Origin: Oceanobacillus neutriphilus | GTDB lineage: Bacteria > Bacillota > Bacilli > Bacillales > Amphibacillaceae | Direction of reading: 5' to 3' | Assembly: GCF_014645515.1 (NCBI RefSeq) | Contig: NZ_BMLW01000018.1 | Coordinates: 1 to 64,000 of the forward strand | Length of the DNA: 64,000 nucleotides | In this document: positions 43,046 to 54,443 of the stretch, piece by piece | Layout of the letters: each line of letters opens with the position of its first letter | Numbering within the stretch: the stretch's first letter is position 1 | Notes under the pieces: generated by a model | What the model saw: the letters and a program-made list of their open reading frames with translations, nothing else | The model's database searches: none | What the model was told of the DNA's origin: nothing | Made by a program: the position numbers and the translations under genes

Positions 43046-43202
43046 ATCATTCTTTATCTCTTTGTTCATCAAGTCACCCTGATGGTTTAAAGATAAAGCA
43101 GCAGCTGCGATGTACAGCTGGGAGGCACCCGCCGAATAATTCGATAACCCCCGACCTCGTCAACTATTCTTCCTTACCGTCCGTAGAATAGTCCTGGCGC
43201 TT
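43046..43202 (-). ncRNA. glmS ribozyme (glucosamine-6-phosphate-activated)
   Basis: On the minus strand the conserved core is present in order: AGCGCCAGGAC with the cleavage site between A (43201) and G (43200); GTTGACGAGGTCGGGGGTTA; TCGAATTATTCGGCGGGTG followed by CCTCCCAGCTGT; and TTTAAACCATCAGGGTGAC followed by AACAAAGAGATAAAG. These match the P1-P4 core. On binding GlcN6P the RNA cleaves itself and the mRNA is degraded, lowering GlmS. A TATAAT lies just upstream of the cleavage site, suggesting a very short 5' product. Confidence 0.95.
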
Positions 43203-43438
43203 GTTATTATAGATTCCGTTTTGTATTCCCCCTGCTCCTCTCCATTTTTATTTGTTCTTGTCAAACGGACTTTTACATTTGGAAAACAAGAACTTTCTAT
43301 ATTTTATCGGAAAGTCATATTTCAGGTCAACCTTTTTCTTTCTTTCCGATTAGAATATTTTATGAAAGCCTTTTAGAAATGTTGCAGAATATACACAAAT
43401 GACTGAGTAGATGCAGGTTAGTATGACTATAAGAATGT

Positions 43439-43468
43439 TTGATGAGGTTTAAAGCAGAGTGGTATAAT
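43439..43468 (+). promoter_or_regulatory. Sigma-A promoter before the structured RNA and CRISPR array
   Basis: TTGATG (43439-43444) and TATAAT (43463-43468) are 18 bases apart on the plus strand. Transcription would start near 43475 and run into the hairpin element and then the CRISPR array. Confidence 0.65.
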
Positions 43469-43474
43469 TAATTA

Positions 43475-43650
43475 TATATTAAGAAGACTTTAGGAAAGCT
43501 GTTTAGCTGGCTGGATAAATTGGTGCTAACCTTAGGCGAACATCAATTACTAAGGAGGTTAGCACCTCAATGTGCTCAATGTTTTCAGGGAAAATGTTGA
43601 GGATAATACCTCTTTATGTTCCTTTTGATAAGAGGTTAGCACTTTTTATT
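43475..43650 (+). ncRNA. Candidate structured RNA or CRISPR-leader attenuator
   Basis: Three hairpins follow the promoter. Stem 1: GGTGCTAACC (43522-43531) with GGTTAGCACC (43557-43566), plus TTAG/CTAA. Stem 2: CTCAATGTTTTC with GAAAATGTTGAG (43575-43601), 12 pairs. Stem 3: ACCTCTTTAT with ATAAGAGGT (43608-43636). A second copy of GGTTAGCAC (43634-43642) ends in TTTTTATT. The 5' arm of stem 1 can therefore pair either with the first copy or with the second; the latter would form a terminator directly before the array. No small protein frame with a ribosome-binding site was found. It matches no RNA family that I recognise. Confidence 0.55.
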
Positions 43651-43689
43651 ATTTGAAACCTTGCTGGACAAGGGTTTATTTTGTCCACT

Positions 43690-43918
43690 TTCTCACCTTA
43701 TATGGGTGAGTGGATTGAAATTTTTGTTGTGTAGGGCAACAGTTGGAGGGGAGAGTTCTCACCTTATATGGGTGAGTGGATTGAAATCTCTTAAATAAAT
43801 CCAAATTCAAAACATAAAACTTCTCACCTTATATGGGTGAGTGGATTGAAATAATTTACCAAGCGCCTTGCTACCGAGTGCCTTGCTTCTCACCTTATAT
43901 GGGTGAGTGGATTGAAAT
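43690..43918 (+). CRISPR. Four-repeat CRISPR array, type I-C-like repeat, no cas genes nearby
   Basis: Four identical 32-base repeats begin at 43690, 43756, 43821 and 43887. Each starts TTCTCACC, contains the hairpin CTCACC/GGGTGAG, and ends GTGGATTGAAAT, the 3' end typical of type I-C repeats. The three spacers are 34, 33 and 34 bases. The identical repeats suggest a recent or maintained array. No cas gene lies in the window, so it must use a system encoded elsewhere or be an orphan. TGGACAA/TTGTCCA forms a hairpin (43665-43687) immediately before the first repeat. The leader side is probably the left. Confidence 0.93.
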
Positions 43919-44036
43919 AAATAGCCAAACAGAATCTAAATAACAGGTAGACAAAAAGAACAAAGCTTATCCCTTCCCATCTACCTCTGCACAACCAACA
44001 TCATCATTAAAAACCACACCAAAAAGGAGCCTCCCC

Positions 44037-44630
44037 ATGACAAAAATAATCTGGTTAAACGGAGCTTTTGGAGCAGGGAAAACACAAACAGCCTACGAAC
44101 TGCATAGACGATTAGAGAATTCCTTCGTATATGATCCAGAAAATATCGGTTTCTTTTTAAATCAAAATTTACCCGGCGAGGTAAGAAAAAGAGACTTTCA
44201 AGATTATGAAATTTGGAGAGAATTTAATTACAAAACTATAAAATATATTGCTGAAAACGATGATGGAACAATTATTGTTCCTGTGACAATCACGGATATA
44301 TCTTACTTTGAAGAGATCACTGGAAATCTTGAATCTGAAAAAATTGAACTGTATAAATTTGTTTTATCTGCTTCCAAAGAAGTCATTGAAAGCAGGCTAA
44401 AGAAACGTTTTGAGAGAAAGAGTTCATGGGGCTTTAAGCAAATTGACAGATGTATCACAAGCCTGGCTGATGAAGCATTTGGAGAAAAAATAGAGACAGA
44501 TTATTTATCCATCGATGGCGTTGTAGAAATCATTGCAGCAAAAACAAATTTAGTATTAAAAGAAGACAATTGCTCCAATCTAAAAAGAAGAATTGACCGC
44601 ATAAAAACACAGATAAAGCATATTAGATGA
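44037..44630 (+). CDS. TmrB-like P-loop ATPase (tunicamycin-resistance family)
   Basis: A 197-residue P-loop protein closely similar in layout to Bacillus TmrB. IIWLNGAFGAGKTQTAYELH (residues 4-23) contains the Walker A GAFGAGKT, and SFVYDPENIGFFL, IIVPVTITDISYF and KQIDRCI follow as in TmrB. TmrB is a membrane-associated ATP-binding protein that confers tunicamycin resistance when overexpressed. AAGGAG precedes the ATG. It follows the CRISPR array by about 120 bases on the same strand; array transcripts could run into it, but a link is not implied. It ends in a bidirectional terminator. Confidence 0.85.
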   Translation: MTKIIWLNGAFGAGKTQTAYELHRRLENSFVYDPENIGFFLNQNLPGEVRKRDFQDYEIWREFNYKTIKYIAENDDGTIIVPVTITDISYFEEITGNLESEKIELYKFVLSASKEVIESRLKKRFERKSSWGFKQIDRCITSLADEAFGEKIETDYLSIDGVVEIIAAKTNLVLKEDNCSNLKRRIDRIKTQIKHIR

Positions 44631-44655
44631 TTTACAAATACATCTATTGGTTAAA

Positions 44656-44715
44656 AAAACATCAGCATGCCTCCATTATCATTACCCTTCCTTCCCGGAG
44701 TTCTGCTGATGTTTT
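44656..44715. terminator. Bidirectional terminator between convergent genes
   Basis: AAAAACATCAGCA and TGCTGATGTTTT form the stem, with CCTCC/GGAG extending it inside. A T-run follows in both directions. It serves the TmrB-like gene (plus) and the S9 peptidase gene (minus). Confidence 0.85.
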
Positions 44716-44719
44716 ATTC

Positions 44720-46513
44720 TTACTTATGCTTCTCCATAAAATCTAACATCCGCTTATAAACTTTAATTTCATTTTCTTTTTTCGAGAATCCATGTCCTTC
44801 ATCCTCCAGCACCAGATACTCGACGTCCCTACCTTTATCCTGCAGCTTCTGAACAATTTGATCCGACTCCTCTTTCACAACACGGGGATCTTTTGCGCCC
44901 TGGATTACCAGCATCGGCTTTGTCATTGTTTCTAAATAAGTGACTGGAGAATCTTTTACAAAACGTTCCTTATCCCGTTCCGGATCGCCAAGCCATCTTT
45001 CCATAATCGGCTTCCAATGCGGCGGTACAGAATTAACAAAAGTAAATAAATCGGAAGGACCAAAGATATCGATTACTGCTTTAAAGTACTCTGGATGACG
45101 TCCATGTAGGAGCAGCGCCATGTAACCGCCATAGCTTCCACCTACCAGGAAGAGATGGTCCGGATCGGTAATTTTCTGGTTGAACAACCATTTGATACCT
45201 TCTACATTATCAAGCCGCGGTCCGTGCCCCCAATCCTGCTCAACAAGCTTAACAAAGGAGGAGCCATAGCCTGTACTCCCTCTGAAATTCGGCGCAAAAA
45301 TATGGTAACCGCGATTTAGGATGCTTTGAAACATAGCACGGAAAAATTTCCGTTCAGCTGCCTGAGGACCGCCATGCGGCCAAAATACAGTATAGCCATT
45401 AGCATTCTTCGGCTTCGCTCGGAATAGCAATGATTCCATTTCCATCCCGTCAAAAGAAGAATAGGTTACAATTTCAGGGTCAACAAGCTCCTCTTCAGAT
45501 ATTCCTAAAACACGATTATCCGTCAGCTGCTCCCATTCCCCGCTGTTATTCAGACGATAAATATTATCCGGTTTTACCGCTAACCGTCCAAGAAGATAAA
45601 CTGCACCTGATTCTGTTATTGTCACCTGATCAATCATATCAAAAGGTTTCGTAATTTCATTCAGCTCTTCTGACTTCACCTTATACTGATAAAGCTTATC
45701 TACAACACCTTTTTCCGTTACCAAATACAGTGAATCAGATGTTTTATCGTATTTTACCGTCTCTATTGATTCTTCTTCTATTTCAAGAACCTTGGAAAAT
45801 GCACCTTGCTTGATGTCATACTTTGCTAAATACGTATATTCACTTTCATAATCCGTCGGGAAATAAATAGTATTATTATCCGTGAACACCGGTTCATAGG
45901 ATACATGCACCTTTTTCGGATCGGGAGTAAGATATATTTTTTCATCTCCCTTTTGAATGAAAATATTATTATAGGTATTCGCAAACATGCTTTCATATAC
46001 CAAGGTCTTCTCATCATCAGATACAGCCACAAGTGATGTCGGCGCTTCTTCTCCTTCTACCAGGAGCTCATCTTTATCTGTATCCAGATGACGCACCCGT
46101 GTGTTTAAAAAGCTTGGATTATTCTCTGAAGTATTGTAATATACGCGTTTCCCGTCTTTACTCAGATATGCAAATAAATATTTTTCATTCTCTGCTCCTG
46201 TAATCAGCGGCTGCGGTAATCCTCCCTCTGGAGGTAATGCGTAAATCTGATAATTTTCGTCCCCATCAGAATCAAAGCTTGTTAGCACGTACTTACCATT
46301 TGGATCAAATTGCACAAATAAGGAGGCTTCATTCTTTTGGGCAAATTGAAACGGATATGTATGCTCTTTACTTAAGTCTAAGGCCCATAAATTACGTTTT
46401 CCACTTAAGTTAGTTGAAAACACCAGCTTTTTTTCATCTTTACTTAGTTGAAAATGGTAAATACTATACGTGTAAAAGAACTGTTCAACTTTCGGTTTAG
46501 GAAATGTTATCAT
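44720..46513 (-). CDS. S9-family prolyl oligopeptidase-type peptidase
   Basis: A 597-residue serine peptidase. Residues about 1-350 form repeated beta-propeller blades (LSKDEKKLVFSTNLSGKRNL). The C-terminal alpha/beta-hydrolase domain carries FWPHGGPQ, the nucleophile GGSYGGY (Ser about residue 455), the Asp in QGAKDPRV (about 540) and His in EDEGHGF (about 575). This matches acylaminoacyl-peptidase/dipeptidyl peptidase IV-like S9C enzymes. No signal peptide, so cytoplasmic peptide turnover is likely. It has its own terminator. A degraded S9 C-terminus also occurs at 20124-20535 but is not a recent copy. Confidence 0.9.
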   Translation of the reverse strand: MITFPKPKVEQFFYTYSIYHFQLSKDEKKLVFSTNLSGKRNLWALDLSKEHTYPFQFAQKNEASLFVQFDPNGKYVLTSFDSDGDENYQIYALPPEGGLPQPLITGAENEKYLFAYLSKDGKRVYYNTSENNPSFLNTRVRHLDTDKDELLVEGEEAPTSLVAVSDDEKTLVYESMFANTYNNIFIQKGDEKIYLTPDPKKVHVSYEPVFTDNNTIYFPTDYESEYTYLAKYDIKQGAFSKVLEIEEESIETVKYDKTSDSLYLVTEKGVVDKLYQYKVKSEELNEITKPFDMIDQVTITESGAVYLLGRLAVKPDNIYRLNNSGEWEQLTDNRVLGISEEELVDPEIVTYSSFDGMEMESLLFRAKPKNANGYTVFWPHGGPQAAERKFFRAMFQSILNRGYHIFAPNFRGSTGYGSSFVKLVEQDWGHGPRLDNVEGIKWLFNQKITDPDHLFLVGGSYGGYMALLLHGRHPEYFKAVIDIFGPSDLFTFVNSVPPHWKPIMERWLGDPERDKERFVKDSPVTYLETMTKPMLVIQGAKDPRVVKEESDQIVQKLQDKGRDVEYLVLEDEGHGFSKKENEIKVYKRMLDFMEKHK

Positions 46514-46818
46514 TCTATATCTGCACTCCTCTTTTTCAGTATTTTCTATATTATACCATTATTCACAGCATAAACCAGCAACTTTAGTCTTTTACCCCCT
46601 CCGACTTCAGACGGATATTTAGAAAACAAACTATCTTTAATTCAAGCTATTTTAATTGCATTTTTATCAATTGAACAGTAAAGTGATAGGTGGAACAATC
46701 GAAACAGAAGAAAACAATATGAGTAAAGTACTTTTGAATGTATTTTTAATAAATAGTTTTAATTGGCGTCCAGTCATACGGAAAATAAGACCTAAAAAAC
46801 AAAAGAGGAGCAAACAGG
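46514..46818. other. Intergenic region between divergent peptidase and LLM genes
   Basis: It should hold promoters in both directions. A 60-codon plus-strand frame at 46656-46838 lacks a ribosome-binding site and runs into the LLM start. I reject it. No clear operator or RNA fold is visible. Confidence 0.4.
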
Positions 46819-47886
46819 ATGGAAAAATATCGTATTAATCAAAAGAAGGGAATGGAGTTTGGACTTTACACGCTCGGAGATCATATAGCTAATCCTTTCA
46901 CTGGAAAACGAATTTCGGCACAGCAGCGGATTAAGGAAATTATTGAATTAGCAAGGCTGGCCGACCAGGCAGGATTGGATTTTTTCAGTGTCGGAGAAAG
47001 TCATCAGGATTACTTTACAACGCAGGCGCACAGTGTTGTGTTAGCTGCTATTGCGCAGGCAACAGATAACATCAAAATTGGCAGCTCGTCTACCATTATA
47101 AGTACCTCGGATCCTGTTCGGGTTTATGAGGATTTTGCTACAATTGACTTAATTTCTGATGGGCGTGCGGAAATTATTGCGGGAAGAGCTTCCCGGATTG
47201 GACTCTTTGATTTATTAGGCTATGATGTGCAGGATTATGAAGCATTATTTGAAGAAAAATTTGATCTATTATTGCAAATTAATGAAAATGAAAGCCTCAG
47301 CTGGGAGGGGCAATATCGGGCCCCATTAAAAGATGCGCAGGTTCTGCCCCGTCCTAAAAATCACACATTGCCAATCTGGCGTGCAGTCGGCGGCACCCCT
47401 GCCAGTGCCATGAAAGCAGGCTATGCCGGTGTTCCTATGATGCTGGCAACACTTGGCGGTCCTGCAAGTGCTTTTAAAAATGTTGTTGATGCGTATCGGG
47501 AAACTGCAAGAAGAAGCGGTCATGATACGACTGAGCTTCCTGTAGGGGTTACTGGATTTTTCCATGTGGCAGAAACAAGCCAGGATGCCTTGAAACAGAT
47601 ATATCCTTATATTAATGAAGGAATGAAGCTGTCCAATGGACAAGGTTTTCCAAAGCAGGCATTTGCACAGGCCAGGGATAAACGGAGTGTTATCAATGTC
47701 GGCAGCCCGCAGGAGGTTATTGAGAAAATCCTTTATCAATATGAGCTTTTTGGACATCAGCGTTATCTTGCTCAAATGGACTTTGGGGGTGTCCCATTCG
47801 AACAATTGGCAAAAAATATTGAAGTCATTGCGGAAGAAATCCTGCCGGCGATTCGCAAGTACACAGGAAAAAATCAGGAGGAATAA
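46819..47886 (+). CDS. LLM-class flavin-dependent oxidoreductase (luciferase-like)
   Basis: A 355-residue TIM-barrel flavoprotein of the bacterial luciferase-like family. MEFGLYTLGDH opens the barrel. ARLADQAGLDFFSVGESHQ is the characteristic helix-strand with a conserved Gly-Glu, followed by AAIAQATDNIKIGSSSTII and DLISDGRAEIIAGRAS, then PIWRAVGGTPASAMKAG. Such enzymes use reduced FMN from a partner reductase; a reductase gene follows three bases after the stop, so this is a two-component monooxygenase pair. AGAGGAG lies upstream. Substrate unknown. Confidence 0.9.
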   Translation: MEKYRINQKKGMEFGLYTLGDHIANPFTGKRISAQQRIKEIIELARLADQAGLDFFSVGESHQDYFTTQAHSVVLAAIAQATDNIKIGSSSTIISTSDPVRVYEDFATIDLISDGRAEIIAGRASRIGLFDLLGYDVQDYEALFEEKFDLLLQINENESLSWEGQYRAPLKDAQVLPRPKNHTLPIWRAVGGTPASAMKAGYAGVPMMLATLGGPASAFKNVVDAYRETARRSGHDTTELPVGVTGFFHVAETSQDALKQIYPYINEGMKLSNGQGFPKQAFAQARDKRSVINVGSPQEVIEKILYQYELFGHQRYLAQMDFGGVPFEQLAKNIEVIAEEILPAIRKYTGKNQEE

Positions 47887-47889
47887 CAA

Positions 47890-48456
47890 ATGAATATTAT
47901 TGGTTTATCCGGATCCATTGTCGGATCAAAAACACGGACAGTAATGGATGTGGTCGCAAAAGAAATCAATGAAAAATATCCGGAAGCAGATTTTCAACTG
48001 ATTGATTTAAAGGATTATGATTTGCAATTTAGTGACGGCCGTAACTATCTGGATTATTCAGGAGATACAGCCTCGGTAACCAGGAAAATTATGGAGGCAG
48101 ACGTGATTATTATTGGTACACCGGTATTCCAGGCATCTATCCCGGCGAGCTTAAAGAATATTTTTGATTTGCTTCCTGCAGGAGCCTTTCGTGATAAGGT
48201 AGTCAGCTTCTTTATTACAGCAGGTTCTTCCAAGCATTACTTAGTAGCTGACTATCAATTAAAGCCTACATTAGCCTATATGAAAGCACAAATCGTCCAA
48301 ACTTATGTCTATATCGAAGAAAAAAGCTTTCGGCAAAAGCAATTAATCGATGACGATGCGGCTTTTCGATTAGAGCGTTTAGTGGAAGATACTGTGGATA
48401 CTTTTGAGGCAGCTGAATGGGTTAGAAAAAAGAAAGAGGATTCTTACGGGTTCTAA
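47890..48456 (+). CDS. NAD(P)H-dependent FMN reductase (SsuE-like)
   Basis: A 188-residue flavodoxin-fold protein. IIGLSGSIVGSKTRTVMDVV (residues 3-22) carries the FMN phosphate loop, and IIIGTPVFQASIPASLKNIFD (about 74-94) is the typical second motif of NADPH-dependent FMN reductases. It probably supplies FMNH2 to the luciferase-like oxygenase encoded immediately upstream. CAGGAGG lies in the end of that gene. The C-terminal helix (EWVRKKKEDSYGF) is charged. Confidence 0.88.
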   Translation: MNIIGLSGSIVGSKTRTVMDVVAKEINEKYPEADFQLIDLKDYDLQFSDGRNYLDYSGDTASVTRKIMEADVIIIGTPVFQASIPASLKNIFDLLPAGAFRDKVVSFFITAGSSKHYLVADYQLKPTLAYMKAQIVQTYVYIEEKSFRQKQLIDDDAAFRLERLVEDTVDTFEAAEWVRKKKEDSYGF

Positions 48457-48611
48457 TGGAATAACAATTAAAATACCTGATTAGGGATAAGAAGGAACTG
48501 ACGCAAAATACATGAAATGCATTTGATAAGAGTTTATTTTTCTATGCTAGTGTACCATCATAGGTTAATAATACAGACCCCTGGTGATCTTGTTTCTTTG
48601 GGTTCATAAAA

Positions 48612-48649
48612 AGCTGCTGCACAATCCGGTACCGGATTGTGCAGCAGCT
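48612..48649 (-). terminator. Perfect 38-bp palindromic terminator
   Basis: AGCTGCTGCACAATCCGGT is followed directly by its exact reverse complement, with GGTACC at the centre and no spacer. On the minus strand TTTTTATG follows. It ends the beta-glucoside operon just beyond the glucosidase stop. Confidence 0.88.
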
Positions 48650-48653
48650 CATT

Positions 48654-50096
<1,443 letters not shown>

Positions 50097-50215
50097 TTAC
50101 CTCCTAATTATTTGTACTGTTTTTTATTATTACCCTTGAAAAATCGAGTACGGGTTATGCTAAATGCGATATAATTTTTCTTGAGAAATAGAAGTCCATT
50201 TCACTTAAAATCCTG

Positions 50216-51058
50216 TTATTCCTGCCCCTGCTCCACGTAGCTCATATCATTAATAGATTCCAGTGTAAATTCCCCATTTTGATACTTTACAACAGATACA
50301 CTTGCATTTTGCAACCCGCCTTCTGGTGTTTCATAATCTTCAAAATAAGTATCTAATAACGCAGATATACTTAACCCATGTGATGCCAGCAAGATATTTC
50401 CTGAACCAGCTTGACCAGCTTCGTTTTCTACTAATTCTTCAAAACCGGCTGTTAAGCGTTCTGTAATTGTTTGATAGTCTTCCGCCGGCCAGTTGAGTCC
50501 TTCTTCATCCCTTCCTTCATCCAAAGCAGCAACACTATCCGCAAATGATTCCAGGTTAAGATTCGCGCCGAATTCCTCTATAGTAACCCCCTGAAGATCG
50601 GCAATATCCTGCCACATTGTTTCATTTAAGTCCCCCTCATAAGTCCCGAAGTTAAATTCACGAAAACGTTCATCTGTTGCAATGCTAAGGTCATCCGACG
50701 CTTCGTTCTCTTCCATAATAATCTCCGCTGTCTGAATGGCTCGTCCGCTATCACTGCTATAAACGTTTTGAAATTCTATATCCTGTAAACCACTCCCAGC
50801 TTGCCTGACTACTTCTTCACCGGCTGGTGTCAGCACTGCATCTGACCATCCTTGCACCCGATCTGTTGTATTTAACATTGTTTTTCCATGGCGTACAATA
50901 TAAATAGTAAGTTCTTCACTATCTGCACTTACGGATGCTTCTACATCGTTCTCTTCTGTATCGATATGAGTGTTCCTTTCTGATTCCGCATTATTACTAC
51001 AAGCGGTAACAGCAACGAACAAGAATAATACAGCAAATAATTTCCAATATTTTCCCAT
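50216..51058 (-). CDS. Histidine phosphatase-family lipoprotein
   Basis: A 280-residue lipoprotein. The signal MGKYWKLFAVLFLFVAV ends in the lipobox VTAC (Cys about residue 20). A linker rich in Glu and Asn precedes a phosphoglycerate-mutase-like domain with IYIVRHGKTMLN (catalytic His), SSDSGRAIQTAEII, FREFNFGTYEGDLNE and a second His in LLASHGLSISAL. It should be an extracytoplasmic phosphatase anchored to the membrane. I chose the start at 51058 after GGGAGGGGG. It sits between the PTS and glucosidase genes, so its role in the beta-glucoside operon may be to remove phosphate from external sugars. That role is inference. Confidence 0.85.
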   Translation of the reverse strand: MGKYWKLFAVLFLFVAVTACSNNAESERNTHIDTEENDVEASVSADSEELTIYIVRHGKTMLNTTDRVQGWSDAVLTPAGEEVVRQAGSGLQDIEFQNVYSSDSGRAIQTAEIIMEENEASDDLSIATDERFREFNFGTYEGDLNETMWQDIADLQGVTIEEFGANLNLESFADSVAALDEGRDEEGLNWPAEDYQTITERLTAGFEELVENEAGQAGSGNILLASHGLSISALLDTYFEDYETPEGGLQNASVSVVKYQNGEFTLESINDMSYVEQGQE

Positions 51059-51086
51059 AATCCCCCTCCCAATATTTTTTCTATCG

Positions 51087-53162
<2,076 letters not shown>

Positions 53163-53166
53163 CTAC

Positions 53167-54006
53167 TTAATCCCGGCTTGTTAAACGATAAATATGCAAT
53201 GTTAAATATAATATCTCATCATGTGAGATTGCCCAATCATAATCATTCTTAATATAAGTGGCAATACGTTCAGCACAACGAAACGCTTTATTATATTTGA
53301 TTTTGATTTGATCATATAAAAATTCGTCATAATTGTTTTCCGTCTTTTCTTTTCGGACAAAACGCATTGCAAAAAAGCGTAAATGTGTCAAAAATCTCTC
53401 ATAATTAATGGAGTCTTCATCTAAGTCCATTTGATAATAATATTTAACAATGTTTAATATATCATTCACCATTTCGGTCACTTGGACTGTCTTAGCCATA
53501 TTTTCCCCAGATATCTGGCTATTAACGAAATGCAATGCGATAGAGGCAGCTTCATCTTCTGGCAGATTTATATCCAATTCTGCATCTATCATATCAATTG
53601 CTTCTAATGAAATTTTAAATTCTTGTTTGTAGTATTTTCGGACTTCCCACAACAAGACATTTTTTAAATCCAATCCACGTTTGTGTCTTTCAACAGCAAA
53701 ATTCAGATGATCTATTAAAGCAACATACAAGTATTCATCTAATTCATAGGGCAGTTTATCCTTTGCTAACGCAATAATATCATGCGCTAATTCTAAATAG
53801 ATTTCCGGGATATCTTTTAATAATTCAGCGATTTTATTGGATATGCCTTTACTTTCCAAAATAAATATTTTATCAATTTTAGATGGATCAACCGAAGATC
53901 CTTCTTTTTTTTGAAAGGCCAGGCCCAGCCCCATTACAATGATTTCCTGATTCAGCTCATTATGGGATATGGCAACATTGTTATTTAAGATTTTTTTGAT
54001 TTTCAT
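53167..54006 (-). CDS. licT: BglG/LicT-family transcriptional antiterminator
   Basis: A 279-residue RNA-binding antiterminator. The N-terminal CAT domain (residues 1-55, KIKKILNNNVAISHNELNQE) binds RAT hairpins. PRD1 (about 65-170) has LAHDIIALAKDKL with a conserved His and HLNFAVERH. PRD2 (about 175-278) has ALHFVN and DEILYLTLHIYRL. PTS phosphorylation of these His residues tunes activity to sugar and catabolite state. RAT sites occur before both licT and the PTS gene, so it controls its own operon. I chose the ATG at 54006 after AGGTGTGGG. Confidence 0.93.
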   Translation of the reverse strand: MKIKKILNNNVAISHNELNQEIIVMGLGLAFQKKEGSSVDPSKIDKIFILESKGISNKIAELLKDIPEIYLELAHDIIALAKDKLPYELDEYLYVALIDHLNFAVERHKRGLDLKNVLLWEVRKYYKQEFKISLEAIDMIDAELDINLPEDEAASIALHFVNSQISGENMAKTVQVTEMVNDILNIVKYYYQMDLDEDSINYERFLTHLRFFAMRFVRKEKTENNYDEFLYDQIKIKYNKAFRCAERIATYIKNDYDWAISHDEILYLTLHIYRLTSRD

Positions 54007-54094
54007 TTTTACCCACACCTGATTCGCATTTTACTAAAACAATCAACCATTACTTTTTACTCGATAACTCATGCATGCAGTATCTGATGGAATT

Positions 54095-54152
54095 AAAAAA
54101 AACCTAAATTGTTTAAAAGCGCACTAATAGCGTTTTTAAATCAATTCAGGTT
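54095..54152 (-). terminator. LicT-controlled terminator upstream of licT
   Basis: AACCTGAATTG (minus strand, from 54152) pairs with CAATTTAGGTT ending near 54101, followed by TTTTTTAATT. The 5' arm overlaps RAT element 2. Confidence 0.85.
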
Positions 54153-54175
54153 ATGCCCAATTAAGGTTACATTCC
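54145..54175 (-). promoter_or_regulatory. RAT antiterminator element 2 (licT leader)
   Basis: The minus strand reads GGAATGTAACCTTAATTGGG then CATAACCTGAA. Sequence and position match the element at 53101-53130; the loop differs by a few bases. It allows LicT to control its own synthesis. Confidence 0.8.
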
Positions 54176-54207
54176 TTAAAAAAAGTTAACTTTTATCTTA
54201 TGATTAA

Positions 54208-54236
54208 ATCGTAGCACAACTTTTCGTCTATGTCAA
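54208..54236 (-). promoter_or_regulatory. Promoter of the licT beta-glucoside operon
   Basis: TTGACA (54231-54236) and TACGAT (54208-54213) are 17 bases apart on the minus strand. It lies just upstream of RAT element 2. Confidence 0.8.
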
Positions 54237-54390
54237 CGCATACATTTTAGAAAAATTTGATTTCTTTTTCATATTAATAAAAGAAGGAAGATTATCATTT
54301 GAAGAAATTTCATACACGAGGAACAATCCATATACGAAACGTGCTATTAATTCCAGCGTTTGGTTATAGTCTGTCAATAAAATACATATG

Positions 54391-54434
54391 AAAGGAGCTA
54401 TCATGCAAATACTGCATTTGATGATAGCTCCTTT
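54391..54434 (-). terminator. glmM terminator
   Basis: AAAGGAGCTATCAT and ATGATAGCTCCTTT pair exactly, and inside them CAAAT/ATTTG extends the stem. It lies ten bases after the glmM stop. The T-run on the minus strand is short (TTTCAT). Confidence 0.8.
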
Positions 54435-54443
54435 TCTGCTTCC

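Noticed and set aside
43475..43650. Interpretation of the pre-CRISPR element as a tracrRNA
   Set aside because: The repeats are of type I-C style, which does not use a tracrRNA, and the element has no segment complementary to the repeat.
20124..46513. The S9 fragment at 20.1 kb as a partial copy of the S9 peptidase at 44.7-46.5 kb
   Set aside because: The catalytic-domain sequences differ throughout, so the fragment derives from a different S9 gene.
46656..46838. 60-codon plus-strand frame before the luciferase-like gene
   Set aside because: No ribosome-binding site, runs into the LLM gene start in another frame, and ends in a basic low-complexity tail.
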